Shown here: piece by piece, positions 24,473 through 33,472 of the stretch | Numbering within the stretch: position 1 is the stretch's first letter | Layout of the letters: every line of letters starts with the position of its first letter | Origin: CALJFL01 sp047633055 | GTDB taxonomy: Bacteria > Pseudomonadota > Gammaproteobacteria > Pseudomonadales > Halieaceae | Direction: 5' to 3' | Length of the DNA: 64,000 bases | Assembly: GCA_047633055.1 (NCBI GenBank) | Contig: JBLIEI010000017.1 | Span: 6,314 to 70,313 of the forward strand | Position numbers and translations under genes: made by a program | The notes under the pieces: model-generated | The model's database searches: none | What the model was told of the DNA's origin: nothing | Seen by the model: the letters and a program-made list of their open reading frames with translations, nothing else

Positions 24473-26536
24473 TTAATCTACAAAGTTGTTGTTTTTACTC
24501 GTCGCGCTATACCAGATAGGCGATGACCATGCGCGTTCCTGAATAGTGACGGGCAAGTCTGAGCGCGGCGTTTCACCTGCGCGTATGGCGTCCCAGGTGG
24601 ACCATCGACAGACAGGGTTTTCGAGCACGCGCACATAGTAGAACGCTTCTTGTCCCGGCGTGAAGTTGGGGTCCTGCCAAAGAGTTTTAAGCTCGCCCGC
24701 GCCGACACTGGCCGTGGTAGAGCAATCATCCAGGTTTACCCGTGCGCCATTATCAGGACAGCGGTGGGTCTTCTGATCCACGTTCAAGCCATCGGAGCAG
24801 GCCACGTCGTACACTTGCTCCTGGTGTTCGCCATTTTCAAGCCAGCCCTTAATAATCTGCACACGTTGTAATTTGGCGGTGTTGGGGTCGGCCACGGCCC
24901 AGGCTAAAAACATCGGTTGGTGATTAGCATTTGCTTGCAAGGTAGCACCCATGGTGACGCCGCCTTGGTAAGCATTTTTAGCAAGCTCCGGGCTATCCAA
25001 TTGAGCGTCAGCGAGTTCGTAACTGGCAAAAAATCGAACCTTTATCCGTGTGCCGCTTGTGGCAAAGGTTTCCTTACGGCGCAGCGCGTCATAAATCGCT
25101 TCACGGGTATTTTCTTCTGCCCATACGCCAGCAATACCCGAAGCGCCCCAGTATTTGTAACCCGAAAAATCAAGGTAGTTTTGTCCGTCTACTTCCTCGA
25201 CCATTTCGGATGCGGCCAGTTTGACCAAGGTACCGTAAAGAAAGCTCGCCGGTACAGAGCCGCGTTTTTCTGGAGTGCTGTCAAACGATCCAATTTTTCC
25301 AAAGTAGTTGTCCTCCTGCAATGAGGCTGCGCCGGTATGTGTGTCGCTGGAACCGATTACGCCGAATTTATAGGGGTTTGCGCCATCTTTTTCATCCATA
25401 GATAAGCCGCGTTGCCATGCGTTTCTCACATAGCTGCCAGGTGGGTCACTGAGTACCCTGGTGGAAGTTCGCAGGGGGAAAATTTCGAAATTAGCCCACT
25501 CGTCATTTTTTGACAGTAGCGGGTGCGTATCTGATGTGCCTTTAACCTGCGTGATTTCTACCAGCGGTTCATTGCGCAAGCGTTGGTCTGCGTATTCCTG
25601 ATCAATGGCGTTGCCGGCCCAATCGGTAAACATAAACATCGCGCCGTTAGAGCCGTTGCTGTTGTGCGGTATCGCCAGGCTTTCTATATCCTGTTTACGC
25701 AGTGCGTCCATCCAATCCCACAGGCCTTCGGGGTTGATGCTGTTGAAACGTGAGAAAGGCACTGCGGGTAAGCGTTCAGTGCCACGAAAAATCACGTTGC
25801 GATGCAGGGCCTCTCGCTCCTGCGTGGATGAGGTGAACTCATATCCTGCAAATGTGGTGAAGGTTCCGGGCTTGTAGGCGTCATCCGCCGCTTCAACGGT
25901 TTGCACCCAGGCTGAGTTGCTGGCGTCGTTGACAACCGTGTTGTCGATGCTGCCGTCGAGAAGGCTAGCCACCACGTCATTAATAAAGTTGTAAAACACT
26001 TTACTTCTTTTCGCCAAGTCCAATAGGCCACCATCGACCGACTCGTTAATGTTGTGATAGGGCTCTGCAAAATCGTATTGCGACACCGGGTTGCTGGTAT
26101 CTGCGGCCTGGTTTATCAGCCCAAGAAATACTCCGTGATCGGTGACCGCGTAAAAATCCAGTGGTTGTGCCATCTGTACTTCAAAACCACCGGGGTGTTT
26201 GATCGCCTCGCCTTGGGCGTAACGATAGGCATCTGCCGGCGAGGCCGTTGTACCAAAAGCAGAAGCGTCAAACGAGAGCGTTGTATGCACGTGCAAGTCG
26301 CCAAAGTAGGCATTGCGATCTGGGTTGCGATTGAAAGAGGGTAAGGGGCGACTAGGATCGGGGGCAGACAGTGCCGGGAACGTTATGATTTCATCACTCG
26401 CCGGGATTACCGTATTGGTCGTCCGATAGTATGCTTGCGCCTGCGCTCGCTTATCTGATTCTGATGGGTCGCCCGAGCAGGCGGTAATCAGTAAGCAAAC
26501 CATAATCAGTGCATTACGAAAAATCATTGATCTCAT
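24473..26536 (-). CDS. DUF3604 lipoprotein, copy A
   Basis: This 687-residue DUF3604 protein begins with a lipoprotein signal; the lipobox is ITAC with the Cys near residue 20. Conserved blocks shared by all copies here are YFGDLHVHTTLSFDA (HxH), FYAVTDHGVFLG, HRNVIFRG, SLAIPHNSNG, FGVIGSSDTHTG and NTREAIYDALRRKETFATSG. The HxH, DH, PHN and SDxH order is that of PHP-type metallohydrolases, so a multi-metal phosphoesterase-like or other hydrolase role is likely; no activity is established for the family that I can cite. It heads the operon with FMO, MBL and GST, preceded by regulon site 3. Confidence 0.9.
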   Translation of the reverse strand: MRSMIFRNALIMVCLLITACSGDPSESDKRAQAQAYYRTTNTVIPASDEIITFPALSAPDPSRPLPSFNRNPDRNAYFGDLHVHTTLSFDASAFGTTASPADAYRYAQGEAIKHPGGFEVQMAQPLDFYAVTDHGVFLGLINQAADTSNPVSQYDFAEPYHNINESVDGGLLDLAKRSKVFYNFINDVVASLLDGSIDNTVVNDASNSAWVQTVEAADDAYKPGTFTTFAGYEFTSSTQEREALHRNVIFRGTERLPAVPFSRFNSINPEGLWDWMDALRKQDIESLAIPHNSNGSNGAMFMFTDWAGNAIDQEYADQRLRNEPLVEITQVKGTSDTHPLLSKNDEWANFEIFPLRTSTRVLSDPPGSYVRNAWQRGLSMDEKDGANPYKFGVIGSSDTHTGAASLQEDNYFGKIGSFDSTPEKRGSVPASFLYGTLVKLAASEMVEEVDGQNYLDFSGYKYWGASGIAGVWAEENTREAIYDALRRKETFATSGTRIKVRFFASYELADAQLDSPELAKNAYQGGVTMGATLQANANHQPMFLAWAVADPNTAKLQRVQIIKGWLENGEHQEQVYDVACSDGLNVDQKTHRCPDNGARVNLDDCSTTASVGAGELKTLWQDPNFTPGQEAFYYVRVLENPVCRWSTWDAIRAGETPRSDLPVTIQERAWSSPIWYSATSKNNNFVD

Positions 26537-26646
26537 CTCTTTTTATCAAATAGCCGTGACTATTATCATGAGAAGTGGAGAAAGGAACGCTTAGAGCCCG
26601 TTAAAGCTCTTGTTTGAAAGCTGGATCCTTAGTTTTTGATGACGTT

Positions 26647-26689
26647 ATTATGGCGCTATGCAATCAATTCCGGGAATCATAATCGGCCA
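26647..26689 (-). promoter_or_regulatory. Regulon motif site 3, upstream of DUF3604 A
   Basis: In the sense of the DUF3604 gene: TGGCCGATTATGATTCC (26689 to 26673), 20 bases, then CATAAT (26652-26647). One change (A to T at position 8) from the other sites. The untranslated leader would be about 100 bases. The site also lies seven bases after the stop codon of the upstream membrane-protein gene. Confidence 0.75.
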
Positions 26690-26695
26690 TGTTTT

Positions 26696-27706
26696 CTAGA
26701 CGAGAAACAAGTCCACCAAGTTCTCCACCAAAGCAGCGCCTACCCAGGTCAACGGTATGAGCAGCAAATAGAAAACAATGCGCAGCAGGTTAGTGCCATC
26801 AAAGGGCCAGGTAGAAACCTGCTGCACTTCCCGGCGCATTACGAGTAGACGATTAAACTGATCGATCGCGGCGCCATCGCGAATACGCGCCTCCGAGATC
26901 GGTCCCAGCTCGCGAACATCGTCATCCACTGCGAGCAGCATAGACTGTCGGGCTGCCTGCAGCCTTTTGTGCAAAGGCCAGACCGGTATAATGAAAAGCA
27001 GTAGTGCCGGCGCGAAGCTCGCAGCAAGACCGGGAAATACCGTCACCCAGTCCCACCCCTCATCTATGATCAAAATAACAAACAGAACTTGTGCTCCAAT
27101 CACCGACAGCGTTGACAGCACCGCGATACGCCCGATGATGCAGGCAGGGCCTGGCCGAAAGAGATCGATCTCAATTGAGCGTCCCACATTCGCCCACAGC
27201 AGCGCGTTGGCAAACAGGGCGCTGATATTAGTGGTCATTACCAACCAGGTGGCGACAGTTCCAATATTTCTGGCCACAAAATGATCACTGAAAAAAACTT
27301 CATTGAGCGGGGCACCACGCGAGCCATATATGAGCGTGAGATGCAGTAGACCACAGGTCACGGCGCCCAGAGTTGTGGCGATAATCCAAAGCACGCTTTT
27401 ATGCGAAATCGATAACCGTTGTGCGGCCATCACATCGGCTGGTACATCGAGCTCCCGCGCTATTTCATCCAACGCGCGTTGAGACTGCGTGACGATGCGC
27501 GAAAAAATCGTGATCATATAGGCGCTGACCGCTGCGAAAAACAGCTTTTCGTAATGATCGGCTTTGCCGCCCAGGGCATCCAGGCCCAGCCAAAGCAAGG
27601 CCATGATCACGGCCGCAGTCAATACGCGGCGATAACGTCCACCGACGGGCAGAATAAGGGCCAGCAGCCAAATGGGGTATAACCGGGACTTTGTGCTTGT
27701 ATTCAC
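26696..27706 (-). CDS. Multi-pass membrane protein, unknown
   Basis: This 336-residue protein has about seven to eight hydrophobic segments and a cytoplasmic-type stretch near residues 85-100 and 260-300 (VRELGPISEARIRDGAAIDQFNRLLVMRREV). No transporter or enzyme motif is visible. It lies between two DUF3604 genes in the leftward block and is 84 bases after copy B, so it is probably in the TonB-receptor/DUF3604 B operon. It may be a sensor or transport partner for that system; I do not recognise the family. Confidence 0.65.
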   Translation of the reverse strand: MNTSTKSRLYPIWLLALILPVGGRYRRVLTAAVIMALLWLGLDALGGKADHYEKLFFAAVSAYMITIFSRIVTQSQRALDEIARELDVPADVMAAQRLSISHKSVLWIIATTLGAVTCGLLHLTLIYGSRGAPLNEVFFSDHFVARNIGTVATWLVMTTNISALFANALLWANVGRSIEIDLFRPGPACIIGRIAVLSTLSVIGAQVLFVILIIDEGWDWVTVFPGLAASFAPALLLFIIPVWPLHKRLQAARQSMLLAVDDDVRELGPISEARIRDGAAIDQFNRLLVMRREVQQVSTWPFDGTNLLRIVFYLLLIPLTWVGAALVENLVDLFLV

Positions 27707-27789
27707 TGTCAGGGACGTCCTGTTGTACGTCTAGTACCGGCAGTAAGCCCCATGGTAGGCCTCAGTGCAATCACTACCACTGCAGCAGG

Positions 27790-29850
27790 TTAGCTTGCCG
27801 GGTCTAGCCGGACCGGGTCTAGCCGGACCGGATCCAACCAAATGGGGCTGGTCCATGCGCGCTCGCGTATTGTTGCCGGGACACGGGGATCAGGTTCACG
27901 CCCAAGGCGGATAGCATCATAACTTGACCAGCGGCAGGTGGGGTTCATCAGCACACGAACATAATAGAAAGCACCCTGGGCCGGATCGTAGTCAGGGTCA
28001 TGCCAGACTGTTTTCATTTCATTGGCACCGGAGCCCGGGCTGAAGCTGCAGGTTTTGAGTTCAACACTCGCACCATTATCCGGACAGCGGCCCGTTGCAG
28101 GGTCTACCGTCAGCCCATCGGCGCAGGCAATATCAACAACCTTTTCCTGGGTTTGGCCCTGCGCATCGAGCCAGCCCTTAATCATTTGCACCCTTTGCAA
28201 CGGAGCGTCCATTGGATCGCGTGTCGCCCAGACAAAAAATCCGGGTGAAGTCTGTTTTGTGGCGTCCGGGCGCAGCACGCCGCCCATGGGCACACCACTG
28301 GCTATTAAGGACTGAACCGCGTTGTGGTCGTTCGCTACTGCCTCATCAATTCCCCAGCCTGCATAAAGGCGCACGGCCATGCGCGGGCCGGATGTGGCGT
28401 AGGTTTCGCGCCGGGCAAGGGCATCAAAAATTGCTTCGCGGGTATTTTCAGGAGCCCAAACCGCGGCCAGGCCGCCCGATGTGTGGAATTTCAGAATCGT
28501 TTTATAAGGGGCAGCTGCTTCCTCAGTCTCTCTCAAACGCCGTGCGGCAGAAGACGTGACTGCACCGACTGCACCGGGAAAGTCCCATTCTTCCACGTCA
28601 CCCGGGTTGGAGTTGTGGCTGTCGGTGGCGGCGATAAAGCCGACCTGTAGCGGGTTAAACCCCAGCTCCTGCTCAAGCTCCAATCCGACCTTAAGCCCCT
28701 GGCGGACAAAACCTGTTTCAAAGGCGCAGCCGGTGGTTTCGCCCGGCTGGCAGGGATCGAACACCTGTGCGAATGCGCACTCTTCATCGGTAGCGCCAAC
28801 CCCAAGCGCACATTCTTGCGCGCCCTTGATCTGGAATATTTCTGTCAGCGGTTCGCGCCTTTGGCGCAGACGCCAGTCGTCCTCGTCGTATTTCTGACCG
28901 TCCCAGGTGAAGCGTGAATAGGTAAGGCCCCATGCCTTGTTGGGGCTGTGCGGCATGGTCAGGAAGTCACAATCTTTGCCACAAGTGGCTTCAAGCCCCT
29001 TCCACAGTTCTATGGCGTTTGGCACATCCAGGCTTGAAAGGGCGCGCTCTGGCACCGTGTTGGAGCGGAAAATAACGTTGCGGTGGTGTTTGCCCTGTTC
29101 GGGCATTCCCGGTGAATACTCATAGCCAATCAGCGTGGTCAATTCACCCGGCTCATAGTACTTGTCGGCAAGTTCGACATAGCGGGCCCAATCGACGCCG
29201 GCGTTTTTAATGCAACGCTCGAGCGCGCCATCGCCAAATCTGCAGGTAGGGAAAGAACCGGGTTTAGGGGGTTTCCGGGTCGTCGGTTGATAGACACCAG
29301 CCGGTTTTGATGGGTCGCCAGGGCTTGCTGTGCCACGAACACCCTTGGTCAGGATTTGAAAAATCATCGGGTTAGGCTCGTTTGCCAGCCAGCAGGCGGC
29401 ACGCTCGCCAAGCGATAGGTCAGGGCTATCGCAGTGGGTGCGGGTGCCGAAGCCCTCGGCGTGGTCGGTGATCGCTACAAAGTCCAGTGGACGGCTAAGC
29501 TGCATGAGCTCCCCGCCGGGGCTGCTCAGCGGTTCACCTTTGGCGAAGCGGTAGGCGTCTTCAATACCTATCGAGTTACCGAACAGGGTGGCATCGAAAC
29601 TTTCGCTTGTATGCAGATGCAATTCACCCCAATACAGGTTCATATCGGGGTTGGGCGCCGCCTGATAAATGGCGGCTTGTGGGGTGGGTAATGTTAATTT
29701 ACTGTCGTCTTGTAAGGCGTAATCGCGGGCTGCGGTATCTGGCCCATTTTTATCAGCTGATGCCTGCAAGGGCATCAGCAATTTGACCCAGACAAAGCCG
29801 ATGGCCATGAGCATCAAGACAACAACGCCTAAACCGATTTTCTTGAACAT
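27790..29850 (-). CDS. DUF3604 protein, copy B, membrane anchored
   Basis: This 686-residue protein has an N-terminal hydrophobic anchor (GLGVVVLMLMAIGFVWVKLL) instead of the lipobox of copy A. Blocks are YWGELHLHTSESFDA, FVAITDHAEGFG, HHRNVIFRS, FLTMPHSPNK, VGFIAATDSHNS and NTREAIFDALARRETYATSG, matching the putative metal site. Compared with A it has an extra Cys-rich insertion (CDSPDLSLGERAACW, CQPGETTGCAF). ATG 29850 is favoured by GGAGAGG; an upstream in-frame extension is not needed. The extreme C-terminus repeats RLDPV because of a tandem 15-bp repeat. It follows the TonB receptor across a strong hairpin. Confidence 0.9.
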   Translation of the reverse strand: MFKKIGLGVVVLMLMAIGFVWVKLLMPLQASADKNGPDTAARDYALQDDSKLTLPTPQAAIYQAAPNPDMNLYWGELHLHTSESFDATLFGNSIGIEDAYRFAKGEPLSSPGGELMQLSRPLDFVAITDHAEGFGTRTHCDSPDLSLGERAACWLANEPNPMIFQILTKGVRGTASPGDPSKPAGVYQPTTRKPPKPGSFPTCRFGDGALERCIKNAGVDWARYVELADKYYEPGELTTLIGYEYSPGMPEQGKHHRNVIFRSNTVPERALSSLDVPNAIELWKGLEATCGKDCDFLTMPHSPNKAWGLTYSRFTWDGQKYDEDDWRLRQRREPLTEIFQIKGAQECALGVGATDEECAFAQVFDPCQPGETTGCAFETGFVRQGLKVGLELEQELGFNPLQVGFIAATDSHNSNPGDVEEWDFPGAVGAVTSSAARRLRETEEAAAPYKTILKFHTSGGLAAVWAPENTREAIFDALARRETYATSGPRMAVRLYAGWGIDEAVANDHNAVQSLIASGVPMGGVLRPDATKQTSPGFFVWATRDPMDAPLQRVQMIKGWLDAQGQTQEKVVDIACADGLTVDPATGRCPDNGASVELKTCSFSPGSGANEMKTVWHDPDYDPAQGAFYYVRVLMNPTCRWSSYDAIRLGREPDPRVPATIRERAWTSPIWLDPVRLDPVRLDPAS
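27797..27833. repeat. 15-bp tandem repeat at 3' end of DUF3604 B
   Basis: GGTCTAGCCGGACCG is present twice in tandem with a third partial copy, encoding the C-terminal RLDPVRLDP repeat. Slippage would add or remove five residues without a frame change. Confidence 0.8.
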
Positions 29851-29880
29851 GGTTTGCCTCTCCGGGTGAATCGGTGAATC

Positions 29881-29923
29881 GGGGACAGACCACAATTTTT
29901 CTTAAAAATTGTGGTCTGTCCCC
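29881..29923. repeat. GGGGACAGACCAC hairpin between TonB receptor and DUF3604 B
   Basis: GGGGACAGACCACAATTTTT and its complement form a stem of about 20 base pairs with a tiny loop (CTTA). It lies 28 bases after the TonB-receptor stop and 30 before the DUF3604 B start. It shares its outer sequence with the inverted repeats at 15.7 and 48.5 kb. On the minus strand it is not followed by a clear T-run, so partial termination or mRNA stabilisation is possible. Confidence 0.85.
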
Positions 29924-29951
29924 TTTAATTCTCTGACAACTGGGAACAGAT

Positions 29952-32144
29952 TTAGAAATCATAGCGCAGGGTTGCGCCATAGGTTCTTGGTGGCGTGAGG
30001 TAATAGGCCCGTGAACCACTGAAGAGCTGGATTTGTGAAGTCAAACCTGCATAGCCATCATCGGTCAGATTCTTACCCCAGACCGACAGGTTGCAGTTGT
30101 CGTTGCGCCAGCCCAGCTTGGCGTTGAGTTGCTCCCTATCCTGAAAAGCCACGTCGTCGGGCTCATTTGAGTTATTCGTCACATGATCGTCCATGTACAT
30201 ATAATCCCCGCGTAAGTACAGTGTTCCACCCGCCAGGGGGAAGACCAAAGTAGCACCCAGATTGGCAGTATAGTCTGGCGTCGTGGAAAGCGGTTTGCCC
30301 GTGTTAGGGCCGGAGACAACCTCATAATCGTGCATATACAACAGGCCGGCGGTGAGAGTCAGATTCTCCAGCGCCAACGCCTCAAACTGCAGGTCTAACC
30401 CGGACACTTCCACTTCTGCCTCGTTGCTGACCATGGTGCCGCCCGAGGGAAGTGCCTGCTGGAATTGATAATCCTCGATCTCGGTATAGAAAATTGCAGA
30501 GTTTAGGCGCAGCCTTGAATCAAGAAAGGTCGACTTGAGGCCCAGTTCGTAGCTCAGGGTATATTCGTCGTCGAATTCGCGCTCATCGGCGTCGCCGTTG
30601 ACCCCATTGAAATTGCCCGACTTGGTGCCCGTTGCGGCACTGGCATAGACCATAGTGCTATCACCGACGTCATAGGCAGTCTTGAGCATCCAGTCCACAT
30701 TATCCGAGGAGCGATCAAAGGTGTCATCGACCGGGGCACTGACGCGGCCCAGGAAGGAGGTCACTCCTACGGCCACCAAAGGCGCAGTTGAGACGTTATC
30801 AGAGAACAGGTCGGCCTCTCGTTCCTCATCCGTCCAGCGCAGGCCGCCGGTCAGGTGCCAGCGCTCGCCAATATGCCAGGTGGCCTGACCGAAGATTGCA
30901 AAGGTATCGTTGTTCCAGATGCCCTTGCCAAACAAATAATCACCAGGTGCTGCAATTCCCGCAAACTGCGGACTAATGGTGCGAAAGTCATCACCGATTG
31001 TAAAGCTTGGGGTGCCGTCGCCTCGCTGGGTTGTCTGCTCGTAGTAAAACAGGCCAAGCTGGTAGTCGATAGTGTCACCCAGCTGTGAATCCAGACGCAA
31101 TTCCTGGGACAGGCTGTCGCCTGCATTGAATTCGGGCAACCCCCCCAAAATATCTAACTCGCTGCGGTCATTATCGACTTTCGCAGTGTACTCGTAGTCG
31201 TTCCAGGCGGTGATGGAGGTAATGGTGCCCCAATCTATGTCGTAGTCGATGTGCAGTGACAGCAAATCTGACTCCAATTCGAATTCGCTATCCTCATTGG
31301 TGGCTACCTCGTAGTCTCTGGGGTCGTTCTTATCCTGAGGCAGGCCCTGTCGCGCCAGCTCCGCCTGTACTGCATCTCCTTGTGTGGCATCGGGAACACA
31401 ACAGGTATTGTCGCGATCTACGTGGGAACCCGCCAGCATAAGGCTTAAGCGGTCGTTGGGTTCCCATAACAGTTTGCCCTGTACATTCCAGTCATCGGCA
31501 TCGTTGCCGTCTGCAGCGCCACTATTTTCCAGGTAGCCATCTCGCTGGTGAATATTCCCCGACAGTCGATAGGCCACCGTATCACTTATGGGGCCCGAAG
31601 CGGCCAGGGTCAGGTTGCGCATGTCGTAGTCCCCAACAGACGCCTCTACGTAGCCTTCAAACCCCTCAAAGCTAGGACGTTTGGTAATCACGCTGATCGC
31701 GCCAGCGTTGGTGTTTTTGCCGTACAGCGTACCCTGGGGACCTTGTAGCACCTCAATGCGCTCGATGTCGGTAAGGTCGGACATGCCTAAACCACTACGT
31801 CCCAGGAACACGCCGTCGACGAATACGCCCACCGAAGGCTCCAGGGCCGGGTCGCTTTGTGCTGTGCCGATACCACGAATTTGCAGCTTGGTCGTGAAAG
31901 GGCTGCTCACGTTCAGCGAATGGAGGCTGGGTGTCATTATTGCCAGGTCAGCGGTATTGTTGATGCCCGCTTCCTGGATCATATCTGACGTGAAGGCATT
32001 CACGGCCATCGGAACATCCCGCAGGCTCTCTGACCGCTTCTGGGCGGTAACAATTACTTCCTCTAGCGCCATGCCCTGGGCCAGAGCGCCAGTTCCGTAT
32101 AAAGCCAGGGCCAGTGCGGATGTTATTGGTCTGATGTTTAACAT
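29952..32144 (-). CDS. TonB-dependent receptor, copy 1
   Basis: This 730-residue outer-membrane receptor has a signal peptide ending ALAQ, a TonB box/N-terminal plug start MALEEVIVTAQKR (about 25-37), a plug domain with IRGIGT, VGVFVDGVFLGR, IEVLQGPQGTLYGKN and GAISVITKRP, a 22-strand barrel region and a C-terminal phenylalanine (LRYDF) for barrel assembly. The subfamily is that of receptors linked to hydrophobic or polycyclic substrates in marine gammaproteobacteria, rather than siderophore-type. It is preceded by regulon site 4 and heads the leftward block with DUF3604 B. Confidence 0.95.
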   Translation of the reverse strand: MLNIRPITSALALALYGTGALAQGMALEEVIVTAQKRSESLRDVPMAVNAFTSDMIQEAGINNTADLAIMTPSLHSLNVSSPFTTKLQIRGIGTAQSDPALEPSVGVFVDGVFLGRSGLGMSDLTDIERIEVLQGPQGTLYGKNTNAGAISVITKRPSFEGFEGYVEASVGDYDMRNLTLAASGPISDTVAYRLSGNIHQRDGYLENSGAADGNDADDWNVQGKLLWEPNDRLSLMLAGSHVDRDNTCCVPDATQGDAVQAELARQGLPQDKNDPRDYEVATNEDSEFELESDLLSLHIDYDIDWGTITSITAWNDYEYTAKVDNDRSELDILGGLPEFNAGDSLSQELRLDSQLGDTIDYQLGLFYYEQTTQRGDGTPSFTIGDDFRTISPQFAGIAAPGDYLFGKGIWNNDTFAIFGQATWHIGERWHLTGGLRWTDEEREADLFSDNVSTAPLVAVGVTSFLGRVSAPVDDTFDRSSDNVDWMLKTAYDVGDSTMVYASAATGTKSGNFNGVNGDADEREFDDEYTLSYELGLKSTFLDSRLRLNSAIFYTEIEDYQFQQALPSGGTMVSNEAEVEVSGLDLQFEALALENLTLTAGLLYMHDYEVVSGPNTGKPLSTTPDYTANLGATLVFPLAGGTLYLRGDYMYMDDHVTNNSNEPDDVAFQDREQLNAKLGWRNDNCNLSVWGKNLTDDGYAGLTSQIQLFSGSRAYYLTPPRTYGATLRYDF

Positions 32145-32181
32145 AGTGATACGCCAGCAATATTATAGTTCGATAGCTGTG

Positions 32182-32225
32182 ACTATAGTACGGTGGAAGC
32201 TATGCGTGGGAATCATATTCGGCCA
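32182..32225 (-). promoter_or_regulatory. Regulon motif site 4, upstream of TonB receptor 1
   Basis: Sense-strand reading: TGGCCGAATATGATTCC (32225 to 32209), 21 bases, TATAGT (32187-32182), then about 37 bases to ATG. Identical in 17 of 17 positions to sites 1 and 2. Confidence 0.75.
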
Positions 32226-32356
32226 ACCGTTGTCTTTGAGGTTAAGTGCGTTCAGCGAATGGAGTAGAGCAATGGTTTGAAGATGGATGGCCACTTTTGC
32301 CTGGCTAGAGGAAGTTGATTTACCGGTACCCTCGTTAGTTCTTTGCCCCACACCAC

Positions 32357-32480
32357 CCGATTATGAGTCGGATGGCCTGTGGTGATGTTGGGCAGTAACT
32401 AGAAGAAAGGTAACGAGATTTTCTGATGGAACGGGGCACGGTAGCTGAGACCGAGCTTATGCGGAGACTGGTGGTGGGTT
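32357..32480 (-). repeat. tRNA-like dispersed element, copy A
   Basis: On the minus strand, CCGA-CTCATAA-TCGG (32371-32357) has the exact shape of a tRNA anticodon arm with anticodon CAT. No full cloverleaf can be drawn. The sequence upstream on that strand (about 32372-32480) matches that of a second copy near 52.16-52.28 kb with about two thirds identity (AAGCTCG..., GTTAYCTTTCTTC). It could be a derived repeat or relic of an integration event at a tRNA gene. Confidence 0.4.
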
Positions 32481-32716
32481 ATACCAAGCTGGATTGCAGT
32501 AAGTGGAAGAAGGGTAAGGAGTTTTTTGGAACCGAACTTTGAAACTCTACCGAAACAGAGTGGTTGGCTAGCTCCCTTCATGAACCGGGACTTTAACCTG
32601 CGCGCAGGCCGTGGCGTCCCCTATTGTTAAATATGCGTCGTCTATTCTTAAGTTTTTTGGGGTATAACCCGTAGACTATCAACCTCTAAATTCGACATCA
32701 CACTAGGATGGCGACA

Positions 32717-32848
32717 ATGAGCCAGAACACCACAGATACCGTTTTATTCGAGCCCGGCAGGATTTCTATGACTGGTGCGAATGGATTCATCGGAAAAGTT
32801 TTGGCCCAGCGCCCCCGTGAACTGGGCGCGGGATGCGGATCTCATTAA
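32717..32848 (+). pseudogene. NAD-dependent epimerase N-terminal stub
   Basis: A 43-codon frame, MSQNTTDTVLFEPGRISMTG..., contains MTGANGFIGKVLAQR, the glycine-rich NAD-binding start of extended SDR/epimerase proteins (TGxxGFIG). It ends after GAGCGSH, so only the first strand-turn-helix is left. No ribosome-binding site of note. It is the remains of a gene deleted upstream of the cupin operon. Confidence 0.6.
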
Positions 32849-32960
32849 CGCTGTGGCTGTTTTATAAGTATGAGTTGCCGAGTCTCAATTAATCGCATAT
32901 AGATTTTTCTATGATTATCCACAGTCAAGCAAGAAATCAAATACAAAAAGGAGAGATACG

Positions 32961-33437
32961 ATGATCAACGAATCCATGAGCATTATCCGTGACGGCGAGC
33001 AGGATTATCTGCCGATTCCACTGCCCGGCTCCGAGGGCGTGCACGTCAAGGTCTTGAAGGCTGACGTAGAAATGGACCGCGTCGTAGTCAAGATCAAATT
33101 CGATCCGGGTACGCGTATGCCCCGCCACATTCACCACTGCAGGGCTGTCGCTTACACCATCAGCGGCAGCTGGGCCTACGACGAAGGCAGCTTTATTCCC
33201 GGTGAAACTGCATGGGAAGATGAGGGCAATGACCATACGCCGTGGAGCGACGAGGGCGCTGAATTGTTCATCGTGTTCGATGGTAAAGACGGACGCTATC
33301 TGGATAACTTTCTCGAGGACGGGACCGTTGTGAAACTGGATATGCCATTTCTGAAAGCCTTTGAGGGCCTCAGCCGGGAAGAGGCAGCGAAGGTTGATGT
33401 TCTAAGCCTGGTGGAAATTATTCCGCCTGCGGCCTGA
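32961..33437 (+). CDS. ChrR-like cupin protein
   Basis: The 158-residue protein has a single cupin barrel: FDPGTRMPRHIHHCRAVAYTISGSWAYDEG supplies the H-x-H metal ligands and the downstream strands (ETAWEDEGNDHTPWS, ELFIVFDG) complete it. Related proteins include cupins such as ChrR and 2,4'-dihydroxyacetophenone dioxygenase. A metal-dependent dioxygenase or isomerase role is plausible; the cytoplasm is the site since there is no signal sequence. A strong site AAAGGAGAG precedes the ATG. It heads the operon with two SDRs and the VOC fusion. Confidence 0.8.
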   Translation: MINESMSIIRDGEQDYLPIPLPGSEGVHVKVLKADVEMDRVVVKIKFDPGTRMPRHIHHCRAVAYTISGSWAYDEGSFIPGETAWEDEGNDHTPWSDEGAELFIVFDGKDGRYLDNFLEDGTVVKLDMPFLKAFEGLSREEAAKVDVLSLVEIIPPAA

Positions 33438-33472
33438 ATGTTAGTACCCCGCAGAGTCGGAGTGAACAGAGT

